A DNA stretch of 64,000 bases, taken from contig JADJVA010000025.1 in the NCBI GenBank assembly GCA_016716765.1, forward strand, positions 744,001 to 808,000, in the 5' to 3' direction. The stretch is from Bdellovibrionales bacterium. GTDB lineage: Bacteria; Bdellovibrionota; Bdellovibrionia; Bdellovibrionales; UBA1609. The notes below the pieces were generated by a model. It had not been told where the DNA came from. It ran no database searches and saw only the letters and a list, made by a program, of their open reading frames with translations. This document shows positions 9,343-17,131 of this stretch, one piece after another; position 1 is the first letter of the stretch, and every line of letters begins with the position of its first letter. A program made the translations under genes and the position numbers.

Positions 9343-10527
9343 ATGACTAATATGAAGATGGGCGTCGCGGTAATTGGATTGGTGTTGCTTTCATTTTTTA
9401 CAAACAAGGCTGATGCGGCACCAGCCCTCGATTTTTCAATTCATCAACCACACATCAGTACCCGGGCAATGGGTATGGGAAATGCTTTTACCGCCGTGGC
9501 AGATGATCACAGCGCTATGTTTTATAATCCAGCTGGTCTAGCCAGACGGGAAGACGGAAATTTGCATTTCTTTTTGAGAGGGGCAATTGATCCTGGTTTT
9601 TTGAAATTGGCCGATGATATTTCCAAAACAGACAAGCAAGGAACCGAGGCACAGCAAGTGGACAACATGATGAACCTGCTTCAAAGTCATTATGGAGATC
9701 ATTTCTACTCGCGCATTCCAACTCTTGGTGCCTCATGGGTCAGACCTCGCTGGGGGTTGACTTTTATTCCAGCTGATTTGAGTTTGGACCTGAGTTTACA
9801 TCAGCAAGTCGGACCCATGATCAATGTAAATGGATACCTGGATTCGACTTTGGCATACAGCTACGGTCGCGATGTGAAGTGGCTGCCGAGCGGTCATCGT
9901 TTGGATGCTGGAGCCACTCTCAAAGCGATTCATCGCATTTATGTGGGGACAGCTGTCTCTGCTGGAGAATTGGCGTCGGGTTCTGAAGTATTTGATAAAA
10001 ACCAAGGTGATGAAGGCCTAACGGTCGATATGGACATCGGTTTTTTATGGGACCCACCCATGCCTGAGAGCGGGTTTTTTAGTCTGTTGAGCGTCGCCAA
10101 GCCAACCTTTGCGTTCGCGGTTCGTAATATTTTTGATTATGGTTTCACGACAAATCTTCATGTCATCAGTAAGGAATCTGGTGAGCCGCCAAAACTCGGG
10201 CGTCGATTTGATTTTGGATCGAAGTGGGACCTTCCCGATTTTTGGGTTTTCGACCCTCGTTTAGCGGTAGATATTCGTGATGTTGGGCACGATAACTGGA
10301 ATTGGAAGAAGGGCATTCATGCGGGAGCTGAATTGTATTGGAAGATGACCACCTGGTGGAAGGGCTCATGGAGCGTCGGGATCAATCAAGGATACCCCAC
10401 TGCAGGATTCGGAGCTCGATTCGCTTGGTTTCAACTTGATCTCGCCACGACAGGAGAAGAAGTGGGCACAATTGACAGCCCCAAAGAAAACCGACGGTAT
10501 ATGCTCGAGATGTCCATCGATATCTAG
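9343..10527 (+). CDS. PorV/UPF0164-like outer-membrane beta-barrel protein (paralogue 1)
   Basis: 394 aa from ATG 9343 (ATG 9352 is also possible; GGGAGG precedes both and an upstream GTG at 9334 is less likely). The signal peptide runs to about FFTNKADA-AP. Just after it lies the family hallmark RAMGMGNAFTAVADDHSAMF with YNPAGLA, shared with the genes at 10524 and 15935 and with PorV/PorQ/UPF0164 and OmpP1/FadL-like proteins. The rest is a large beta barrel ending in RYMLEMSIDI. Its role in this lineage is unknown. The 3' end overlaps paralogue 2, encoded on the other strand, by 4 nt. Confidence 0.75.
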   Translation: MTNMKMGVAVIGLVLLSFFTNKADAAPALDFSIHQPHISTRAMGMGNAFTAVADDHSAMFYNPAGLARREDGNLHFFLRGAIDPGFLKLADDISKTDKQGTEAQQVDNMMNLLQSHYGDHFYSRIPTLGASWVRPRWGLTFIPADLSLDLSLHQQVGPMINVNGYLDSTLAYSYGRDVKWLPSGHRLDAGATLKAIHRIYVGTAVSAGELASGSEVFDKNQGDEGLTVDMDIGFLWDPPMPESGFFSLLSVAKPTFAFAVRNIFDYGFTTNLHVISKESGEPPKLGRRFDFGSKWDLPDFWVFDPRLAVDIRDVGHDNWNWKKGIHAGAELYWKMTTWWKGSWSVGINQGYPTAGFGARFAWFQLDLATTGEEVGTIDSPKENRRYMLEMSIDI

Positions 10528-11651
10528 AATCGATAGGCGAATTTTAGAACATAATGGCGTTCTTCGCGGAGGGAGCCGGCCACCCCGATTTCCTCACCGT
10601 AACTCGCGGCTTGAAATTGATAGTTAGCCATCGAAAATTCAAGTCCGTAGGTAAAATATCGCTGATTGTATCCACCTCGAAGAAAGAGCGCGTCTGAGAA
10701 ATTGAATTCAATGCCGGCATGGTAGCGACGACTCGGATCGGTCTCCTCACTTGTGGTGAGAATGTCTCTGTATTCAATAGTAAATGAGGACCGAGAACGC
10801 TTGCCAATGATTGGAAATATGGCCAGAGCGACATCCAGGGTTCCATTCGTGACGTCGGGCCGTTCTGTTGCGTTAAATAAGATGCCATCATTTACGTTAT
10901 AGTGGGTATTGCCAATGTCACGGTAAACAGCTGCTAAAGTTGGAAGCAGAGCCCAGGGAGCAGAGAGAATGATGCCACCATCAGCCGCAGCTCCGAGACC
11001 TTCTTTGATCATCGGTTCCAGTGTAAGATTTGTGGCTGCGGGATCCAGAGCGGTGTCACTTGCGATGGCGCGATTAGTGAAACGCCCACTAAAGCCGATC
11101 TTAATCCGACCATCCCAAAATCTAAAATCGTATCCGAGAACAAGGGCTGTTTCGTTAAAATACTGGTACCGATAAAGATTGGTCGTTGTATCAACTTCTG
11201 CGCTAACTTCATATTTTTTGAAGATCCCTATTCCAAAATTTGGGACAACGATTGAGGGAAACACCTGGGTCCGAAGGTAAAGGGGTTTGTTCTGATGGCC
11301 CTGATTGAGGGCGTCTAGCGTGGCCTGCGGATCGAGAACCGTGGTGACTCCCGTACCGATGATCGCCTGAGTTTTGGCCCCGATATCAACTTCAGGGTCG
11401 GCGACCGTAATTATGTAGTCACGTAATTTTCCGAGCCCAGCGGGATTCAGGAGAAGAGAGGTCTCATCGTTCACAACGGCTATCGAAGCCCCACCCATAC
11501 CCATTTGGCGAATTCCTCGGTAGTATTCAAAGTTTTGTCCAGCCTCTGCTGAATTGGCCAGAAGAAAGGTGGCCAAAACGGAGACTGCCCAATAGAAGTG
11601 AGTTTTGGATTTGATCTTTCGATAGGTTTGAATGATCTTGAAATCAGACAT
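10524..11651 (-). CDS. PorV/UPF0164-like outer-membrane beta-barrel protein (paralogue 2)
   Basis: 375 aa, start ATG 11651 preceded by AGAGGAA. The signal peptide is within residues 15-37 (AVSVLATFLLANSAEA). The hallmark reads RQMGMGGASIAVVNDETSLL followed by LNPAGLGKL. The C-terminus (RHYVLKFAYRF) ends in Phe, a canonical outer-membrane assembly signal. The gene is divergent from the cysteine-rich lipoprotein gene at 11824, with about 170 nt between starts. That mirrors the lipoprotein-plus-barrel operon at 15069-17098 and suggests the two types of product act together. Confidence 0.75.
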   Translation of the reverse strand: MSDFKIIQTYRKIKSKTHFYWAVSVLATFLLANSAEAGQNFEYYRGIRQMGMGGASIAVVNDETSLLLNPAGLGKLRDYIITVADPEVDIGAKTQAIIGTGVTTVLDPQATLDALNQGHQNKPLYLRTQVFPSIVVPNFGIGIFKKYEVSAEVDTTTNLYRYQYFNETALVLGYDFRFWDGRIKIGFSGRFTNRAIASDTALDPAATNLTLEPMIKEGLGAAADGGIILSAPWALLPTLAAVYRDIGNTHYNVNDGILFNATERPDVTNGTLDVALAIFPIIGKRSRSSFTIEYRDILTTSEETDPSRRYHAGIEFNFSDALFLRGGYNQRYFTYGLEFSMANYQFQAASYGEEIGVAGSLREERHYVLKFAYRF

Positions 11652-11823
11652 GTCTCATTCCTCTTCTGTTCTCATCGGTGAACCTCGATTCAAGTTGATA
11701 CGTATTTTTCTTATTTAGACTTAGGACTGAGAAAACTGGACTCTGGGCAAAAATAACACTCAGTCATGGACACGATGATATAATCAAAACACAATGAGTA
11801 AAGTTTTAAAGGGAGAGTTTCGC

Positions 11824-12507
11824 ATGCAAAACAGTGTTTCTCATATTGCCAGATCTTTAATGCTTTCGACACTCACGTGTTTTCTTTTTCTTGGCTTGCT
11901 GGGTTGCGAAGACAATGACACAAACGCTGTTGCCAAGGCTCAGGAATGTTTGGACAAAGCTCGAGTGGCAGCTGATGCAGTGGCCTGTCGGGGTCTCATT
12001 GAGGGGAAATCATCACAGCAAGCTTATATCGTTCGCTGTTCCATCGAATTTGTCGCGGGAGGGCTGATCACTTCCAAAATTGCTCAAGCTTTTACTGAGC
12101 AAAAAAATGCTGGATCTAAAAAAGAGGCCACATTGATATCTTTTCTTAGTCTGGGAGAGACAAGTACGGCCGACAATGCAGCAGCTTATTGTAAGCTTTC
12201 AGGAATTCCGGGATTGATTTATCTTGCAAATCTTTCTGTGATCGGGACTTATATGACAGTTCTGGCCAGTTCCGGAGACCCAAGCGCTTTTCTCAGCACA
12301 TGCATCACTGGAGCGGGTTCTGGGTCTGATCAAGGAACTTGCAATAACACAGCCATTGGTACGGCGGTCATGTCGATCGCAGATTCGTATTGCACAGACG
12401 CCAATTCCACATCGGACGTATGCAGCAAGGTCAATACTGCTATAACTGCCGCCAATGGCTCGCCTGAAGAAGTTGCGAGGCAGTTTTACCAGCAATTGGG
12501 CCAATGA
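11824..12507 (+). CDS. Cysteine-rich lipoprotein
   Basis: 227 aa from ATG 11824, chosen over an in-frame ATG at 11794 because AAAGGGAGAG lies 7-9 nt before it and the signal peptide then has normal length. The lipobox is LGLLGC. The mature protein carries at least nine Cys in the remaining ~200 residues (ECLDK, VACRG, VRCSI, AYCKL, STCIT, GTCNN, SYCTD, DVCSK), suggesting disulfides in the periplasm or at the cell surface. No known domain; the pattern is alpha-helical. It is divergent from PorV-like paralogue 2. A possible distant relative is the lipoprotein at 15069. Confidence 0.7.
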   Translation: MQNSVSHIARSLMLSTLTCFLFLGLLGCEDNDTNAVAKAQECLDKARVAADAVACRGLIEGKSSQQAYIVRCSIEFVAGGLITSKIAQAFTEQKNAGSKKEATLISFLSLGETSTADNAAAYCKLSGIPGLIYLANLSVIGTYMTVLASSGDPSAFLSTCITGAGSGSDQGTCNNTAIGTAVMSIADSYCTDANSTSDVCSKVNTAITAANGSPEEVARQFYQQLGQ

Positions 12508-12715
12508 TTGGGTTGTGGTTTAAATTCTAAGTTTGCCAGCGGGCTTTGCAGTTTCCCGAAGTTTTAAGCTGAAATTTTCTTCTTGAGTCATTCGATTTCA
12601 CGTTCGAGTCGATCAAGGCGTGAACTTTCCTAATGAGAAGGTCCTCAGCTTGAAGACCGGCATGATTTCAGTTGTGCCGATTCGCGCCAAGAGCCGAATT
12701 TACCAGCCTATTGAG

Positions 12716-13108
12716 TTATTTATTTCGGGCAAAAAGTGGACGATAGATATTCCAATATTTTGTGGCAGCCATTGCATGCAAGACGATGATTGCAAGGGGC
12801 ATGATCAAGTTCTCTAAGCCTGGTGTCAGAAAGAGGTGCACGAAAAGAATATTGATCGAAATGGGAGCAAGAACAACTAGGGCCAGAGCTGGTGCAAAAC
12901 CCGAGAGCAGCAGAATTCCACAAACGATTTCCGTGCTTTTGAGAAGAGGGAAGAAGTATTGGGCCGCCATGATGCCATTCATAAAAGCCATGAGCTTTTC
13001 TGGCATGTCAGGAGGTGGAGGAATAAGATTAAGAAGTCCGGCTGCACCAAAAATAGTAAATAACAGTCCGAGTAAATATCTGGCGATTATTGGCAATTTT
13101 TGTTTCAT
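12716..13108 (-). CDS. DoxX-like integral membrane protein
   Basis: 130 aa with four hydrophobic helices (about residues 7-27, 45-70, 72-95 and 100-118). The N-terminal ARYLLGLLFTIFGAAGLLNL is the usual DoxX-type opening, and the GILLLSGFAPALALVVL segment fits the second or third helix. DoxX-family proteins are small inner-membrane proteins of uncertain role (often linked to redox or sulfur metabolism). Spacing to the glycine-zipper gene upstream is 32 nt, so the two minus-strand genes may be one transcript. Confidence 0.7.
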   Translation of the reverse strand: MKQKLPIIARYLLGLLFTIFGAAGLLNLIPPPPDMPEKLMAFMNGIMAAQYFFPLLKSTEIVCGILLLSGFAPALALVVLAPISINILFVHLFLTPGLENLIMPLAIIVLHAMAATKYWNIYRPLFARNK

Positions 13109-13140
13109 TTGTTGAGCTCCTCACTCCAATTATTCTGATT

Positions 13141-13575
13141 TTATTTCCAACCGATGACATCGTACTGTTGTTTGTTCAAGCACTTTGTCACGTAGTTTTG
13201 TTTAATTCTGTCAGGACTGAGATTGTCTTGGGCTGCTACACCAGCAGCGCCTCCTCCTGCTCCCACGGCGGCACCGACGCCTGCTCCCACCGCAGCTGAC
13301 CGGAGTCCACCACCAGTGACGGCACCCAAGATTCCACCCATGATCGCCCCAGAGGCAGCGCCACGGCCGGCCTCCTTTTTCATTCGCTCTGATTTGTGTT
13401 TTTCAAGATAGGCATCGGCGCGAGTCATGCATTCGTCAATATCCCGTTCAGCCTGAGTCTCACCGACTTGAATGAACTTTTCGTTTTCATCCAGGATAGG
13501 TCGATAAGTTGCACAAGCAGTTAAAATTAGGACTGGAGCCATCTTCAAGCAGAGAGACAAGATGAGTTTTTTCAT
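13141..13575 (-). CDS. Glycine-zipper lipoprotein
   Basis: 144 aa. Signal peptide with lipobox LILTAC at about residues 15-20. The central region (about 72-110) is a glycine-zipper run, GAASGAIMGGILGAVTGG followed by AAVGAGVGAAVGAGGG, which forms tightly packed membrane-inserting helices. The C-terminal part has DRIKQNYVTKCLNKQQYDVIGW, a motif seen in small proteobacterial glycine-zipper lipoproteins, and two Cys besides the lipid-modified one. Likely in the outer membrane; function unknown. Confidence 0.75.
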   Translation of the reverse strand: MKKLILSLCLKMAPVLILTACATYRPILDENEKFIQVGETQAERDIDECMTRADAYLEKHKSERMKKEAGRGAASGAIMGGILGAVTGGGLRSAAVGAGVGAAVGAGGGAAGVAAQDNLSPDRIKQNYVTKCLNKQQYDVIGWK

Positions 13576-13894
13576 AAAAGAAGAATACGTCGCTGCATGG
13601 GTTCTCGCTATATTAATTTAACCGACGACGATCGCCATCGACCAAAGTCCTGAATAACTCTATGAAGGCCCCACGTCCACGACCGCCCACCATACTCCTA
13701 ATTTTTTACTTCAACTGTTTCTCAGGGGGGACCTTGAGGGGATCTTATCCTGGATACCCAGGACTCAAGATCTCCTTTTCTCTTGCAAAAAATCTGGATT
13801 CACATATTACAACCTTTGGAATAATCAGATTCATTCACGGTCAGTGATTGGAAAAAGATATCTGGTCAGTATTCATTAGGATAGAGGGCATTTT
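13576..13894. other. 319-nt divergent intergenic region
   Basis: This lies between the glycine-zipper gene (minus) and the exported protein gene at 13895 (plus). A 61-codon plus-strand frame at 13662-13847 lacks a convincing ribosome site and reads like random sequence. The notable content is the hairpin at 13738-13775. Promoters for both flanking genes should be here, but I could not place them. Confidence 0.4.
13738..13775 (+). promoter_or_regulatory. Hairpin with internal loop upstream of the 13895 gene
   Basis: Two stacked stems are visible: GGGATCTT (13739-13746) with AAGATCTCC (13767-13775), and TCCTGG (13748-13753) with CCAGGA (13758-13763) closing an ATAC tetraloop. A T-rich tract (TTTTCTCTT) follows, so it could act as an intrinsic terminator or attenuator about 120 nt before the 13895 start. 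No plus-strand gene lies just upstream for it to terminate. Confidence 0.35.
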
Positions 13895-14797
13895 GTGACG
13901 AAGGTAAAGGCTTCAGGTTTAGCAGTCTGCTTTGTGATCTCGTTTATGCCTCGAAGTCACGCTGCCAAATCTGAGATCCCATCAAATGAAACCAAATGCA
14001 GTCATGTGTTGGGGAATGTCCGAAACCGTCACGAGCCGCTTACTCCAGCGTTCTCGCGAAGAGAATATGAATTAATTCAAATTTTTCCTAATTATCTTTT
14101 TCAAAGATTTCCTCCTAAGAATCATGTGTACATATTTATTGGTAGTTCATTGACGCCCGAATATGCGTTTATTGAGGAGTATCGAGAAACGCATCCAGAA
14201 ATCATAGCTGTGAATATTCCTCTCTCCAGCCCACTGGGACCACCCAAGTATTCAGACTTAGCCGATTCGGAGCCTCAGATCATTGAGCATTTCGACAGAT
14301 TTATCCCTAAGGAAATTCTCGCTACTGAGAGAACTTTAGTTGTGATTGATTATACTATCAGCGGCGCTTCCTTGCTAGACGGTAGTTTGAGATTGGCATA
14401 CTATCTCAAACTGACAAAGCGGGAAAATCCAATCTTCATGGTTGCTTTTAGACCATGCTATTTAGAATGGATGATTGTCAGTTGGAAGAAGTTACTTGCG
14501 CCGCTTCTCCCACCACTTGAAACCTTTGATAGTCCTGTAGTTCCAGGTCGAGGTGGGGCGTGGCCCACATTTTGGAGGAAATATGGGAAGTTTCGGTTTT
14601 CAACAGATCAGGGTTACACGGCCCCAGAAGGTCCATTTCCGGCATTCCTGCAGTTAAGAAAGCAGATCAAACGATACTTAGATGAAGATGCAGTGTTGGC
14701 GAAGAACCCGATCAAATCCGAAGACCATAGGGTCTCAACGATAAGGGTTGGAGAGCCGGTGGCGGCTCATGATTTGCTCGAGGCTTGGAGAGAGTAG
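13895..14797 (+). CDS. Exported protein with a phosphoribosyltransferase-like loop
   Basis: 300 aa, GTG start. A signal peptide is visible (residues 1-23, SGLAVCFVISFMPRSHA, cleavage SHA-AK). Two strand-loop segments recall type I phosphoribosyltransferases: HVYIFIGSSLTPEYAFIEEY at about 77-96 and LVVIDYTISGASLLDGSLR at 148-166. The latter sits where PRTases have the hydrophobic strand plus acidic PRPP loop (consensus like VDDxxxTGxT), with the second acidic residue replaced by Tyr. The C-terminal third has no match I recognise. PRTases are cytosolic, so export would imply a repurposed fold. Function unknown; the gene is monocistronic. Confidence 0.55.
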   Translation: MTKVKASGLAVCFVISFMPRSHAAKSEIPSNETKCSHVLGNVRNRHEPLTPAFSRREYELIQIFPNYLFQRFPPKNHVYIFIGSSLTPEYAFIEEYRETHPEIIAVNIPLSSPLGPPKYSDLADSEPQIIEHFDRFIPKEILATERTLVVIDYTISGASLLDGSLRLAYYLKLTKRENPIFMVAFRPCYLEWMIVSWKKLLAPLLPPLETFDSPVVPGRGGAWPTFWRKYGKFRFSTDQGYTAPEGPFPAFLQLRKQIKRYLDEDAVLAKNPIKSEDHRVSTIRVGEPVAAHDLLEAWRE

Positions 14798-15068
14798 CGC
14801 AACATTGTGCGCGTGCTGGCCGGTAATTTACAGTGATCCAGATATTTTATTTCAGGGAGATACCTTGGTTTTTTCTCCCCTCGTCCTCCCTATTTTTTAG
14901 ACTTAGGTCCGGGCGACCTCAGAATTGCCATTTGGTAAATAGTCTCTCTGGTCTTAAGACAAAGAATGAATGCTCTAAGCCCATTTTGAAAATTTCATCT
15001 AGGCTCCCCTGTTTATATAGAGATAAAATAGGGCAAACAAAGAGGCGTCAGTTGAGAGGAGGCTGGGA

Positions 15069-15944
15069 TTGCAAAGGGTCAGAAAGAAAGGAATTCTATT
15101 TTGTCCATTTTCAATTTCGCCGATGCTGTCCTCCTTCTTGTTGCTGCTCACTTGCTTAAGCCTCAATTGCACCAAAGCAAACGTTTTATCGGAGTTCGCC
15201 AAGAAAGACACCAACGAAGCTCTCTTGAAGGCCGCAAAAATTCATATCGATCACAGCGAATGGACGGAGGCCATTGCCGAATTTGGCAGTATGTCGGCAG
15301 ATTATTTGGCAAATCGAGAGGTCACGGTTGTACTGGCTTCTGCCTACGCAGGGCGCTGTGGACTAAACCTTTTGGCCCTTGCTGAGGGGATCAGTGGAAC
15401 CTTGTCGAGTCTGCTATTTAAATTTTTGATGCAGCAATATCCCGGTGCTCTGACCACAAATCGGGACGACTGCAAGACGGCAGAAGCACTCATTAGTGGG
15501 ATTGATCCCGACGCAACCAGCCGGACAGCCGACGAAAATTTTTTAATGGTCTTTCTCAGTTTTGCAAAGATTGGAGTGACTCTCTCTGCGCACGCCGACA
15601 AGACCACCATTGATGGCGAGCCCGATGCGGGATGGAATGCCTGCACAAATGATGCTTCCAATTTTCCTGAAACAAGCGTTCGAGAAGTGGGTACGGGACT
15701 TGCCAACGCCCTTCTGAGTCTGACGGCGATAGGCGGGGCTGTTGGGGGAAGTAAATTGACGAGTTTTACCGATGTCTGCGCCGATTTGGAAACCCTCAAT
15801 CCTGCCTTTAACTTTTGTTCCACTACTGATGCAAGCAGCTTCACAGCTCTGCATGTGCAGGCGATTCGCTCGTTGGTGAGTGCCAACGAATTTGTTGGAA
15901 TTGGGTCGTGCAATGATACGTTGGGGAATTGCATATGTCCCTAG
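15069..15944 (+). CDS. Cysteine-rich lipoprotein coupled to a PorV-like barrel
   Basis: 291 aa from TTG 15069. GAGAGGAGG lies 6 nt upstream and the first residues (MQRVRKKG) give the basic n-region of a signal peptide with lipobox CLSLNC. The in-frame ATG 15123 has no ribosome site. The mature part starts with a TPR-like helical pair (ALLKAAKIHIDHSEWTEAIAEF), continues with helical and Ala/Leu-rich segments, and holds about eight further Cys, ending CNDTLGNCICP. The 3' end overlaps the PorV-like gene by 10 nt, so the products are made together. It resembles the 11824 lipoprotein in size, Cys content and partner. Confidence 0.7.
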   Translation: MQRVRKKGILFCPFSISPMLSSFLLLLTCLSLNCTKANVLSEFAKKDTNEALLKAAKIHIDHSEWTEAIAEFGSMSADYLANREVTVVLASAYAGRCGLNLLALAEGISGTLSSLLFKFLMQQYPGALTTNRDDCKTAEALISGIDPDATSRTADENFLMVFLSFAKIGVTLSAHADKTTIDGEPDAGWNACTNDASNFPETSVREVGTGLANALLSLTAIGGAVGGSKLTSFTDVCADLETLNPAFNFCSTTDASSFTALHVQAIRSLVSANEFVGIGSCNDTLGNCICP

Positions 15945-17098
15945 TCCATCAATTTCTTTTAGTAGCTATTTTAGCGACGACTTCCACTTCCATTCCCGCT
16001 ATTGCTGATCCCATTTTTAATGTGAATCGATCGGTGAGAGCTCTTGGAATGGGAAATGCCTACGTGGCGGTGGTGGATGATGCGGACTCTATGTTTTATA
16101 ACCCTGCCGGATTGGCCCAAGTGGGTGGAATCAATTGGACGATTTTTGATTTGGGTCTGGGTGCAAGTGGAGCCGAAGTTGTTTCCAAAATGCAGGATCT
16201 CCAGGGGAGCGGAACCTTTGCAGACACAGTTTCAAACCTATATGGAGAAAGAGTTTGGTTGGCTGCCGGCGGAAAAACAGCGATCACTTTGCCCTTCATG
16301 GGCTTTGCTATCTATGACGATATCGATGCAAGCCTAGAGGTAAGTAATCCTGTTTATCCAACAATGGATATTTCTGTTATCAATGACTTGGGATATGTGC
16401 TGGGATTTGGGTTCCCAATTTTGCCGATGGTCCATGTTGGCGGGGTGCTCAAAAGAATAACAAGACAGGGAGCCAGGGCGCCCTTTGGACCGAGCTTTAT
16501 TGCGAGCCTTGATCCTGATGCGATCATCAGTAATATCGAGAAGTCCGGAACAGGATATGCCGCTGATCTTGGTATTAATATTCGAGTGCCAGGCCCCGTT
16601 TCGCCCACATTGTCGGCTTTGTGGAGAAACTTGGGGAAAACAAAATTTACTTCTGATGGTGCACTCGGAGCACCTCCCAGCGAAGAAGACGATATGACCA
16701 TTGGAGCCTCTCTTGGGATTGATGCTGGAATTATCTCGATAACGCCTGCCCTTGAGGTCAAGCATCTCAATCGCAATGATGTTCAGCTGGGGAAGAAAAT
16801 TCACTTGGGAGTTGAATTGGGATTACCTTTGGTAGATATTCGAGGGGGATTTTATCAGGGGTATTATACTCTGGGCGCTGGGCTTAATTTGGGACTTTTG
16901 AAATTGGATTTAGCTACCTATGGTGTTGAAATGGGAGAATATCCAGGGCAGCTTGAAGATCGTCGTTATGCACTGCAGTTGACTCTCGAGCTAGGCCTCG
17001 ATATGGGCCTTGGATTTTTGGGTTCATCTGGATCTGGAGCAGGTGGTGGACGTGGTGGTGGCGGTGGCGGTCGAAGGAATCTGAAACAGCGACGCTAG
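15935..17098 (+). CDS. PorV/UPF0164-like outer-membrane beta-barrel protein (paralogue 3)
   Basis: 387 aa from ATG 15935 (GGGGAA 7 nt upstream; in-frame TTG 15929 is unlikely). Signal peptide to about SIPAIADP. The hallmark RALGMGNAYVAVVDDADSMF plus YNPAGLAQV follows directly. The barrel strands run to about residue 350 and end in RRYALQLTLELGL. After the barrel there is an unusual 30-residue tail of Gly, Ser and Arg ending GGGGRRNLKQRR, absent from the two paralogues, so the chain does not end in an aromatic barrel signal. Translationally coupled to the lipoprotein gene before it. Confidence 0.75.
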   Translation: MSLVHQFLLVAILATTSTSIPAIADPIFNVNRSVRALGMGNAYVAVVDDADSMFYNPAGLAQVGGINWTIFDLGLGASGAEVVSKMQDLQGSGTFADTVSNLYGERVWLAAGGKTAITLPFMGFAIYDDIDASLEVSNPVYPTMDISVINDLGYVLGFGFPILPMVHVGGVLKRITRQGARAPFGPSFIASLDPDAIISNIEKSGTGYAADLGINIRVPGPVSPTLSALWRNLGKTKFTSDGALGAPPSEEDDMTIGASLGIDAGIISITPALEVKHLNRNDVQLGKKIHLGVELGLPLVDIRGGFYQGYYTLGAGLNLGLLKLDLATYGVEMGEYPGQLEDRRYALQLTLELGLDMGLGFLGSSGSGAGGGRGGGGGGRRNLKQRR

Positions 17099-17131
17099 AA
17101 GATATCCGAATCAGAGCGAGGATATTCTGCG

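Noticed and set aside
13662..13847. 61-codon frame in the 13.6-13.9 kb gap
   Set aside because: No ribosome site, no domain, Pro/Arg start typical of random frames, and it runs through the hairpin.
14833..15159. 108-codon plus-strand frame before the 15069 lipoprotein
   Set aside because: It overlaps the well-supported lipoprotein start in another frame and its translation is Cys/Arg-rich without domains.
15344..15934. 196-codon minus-strand frame opposite the lipoprotein gene
   Set aside because: Antisense shadow; the plus-strand gene has a ribosome site, lipobox and coupling to the next gene.
17101..17127. Imperfect GATATCC/GGATATT dyad between the third PorV-like gene and addB
   Set aside because: Short and weak, without a T tract; not enough to call a terminator.
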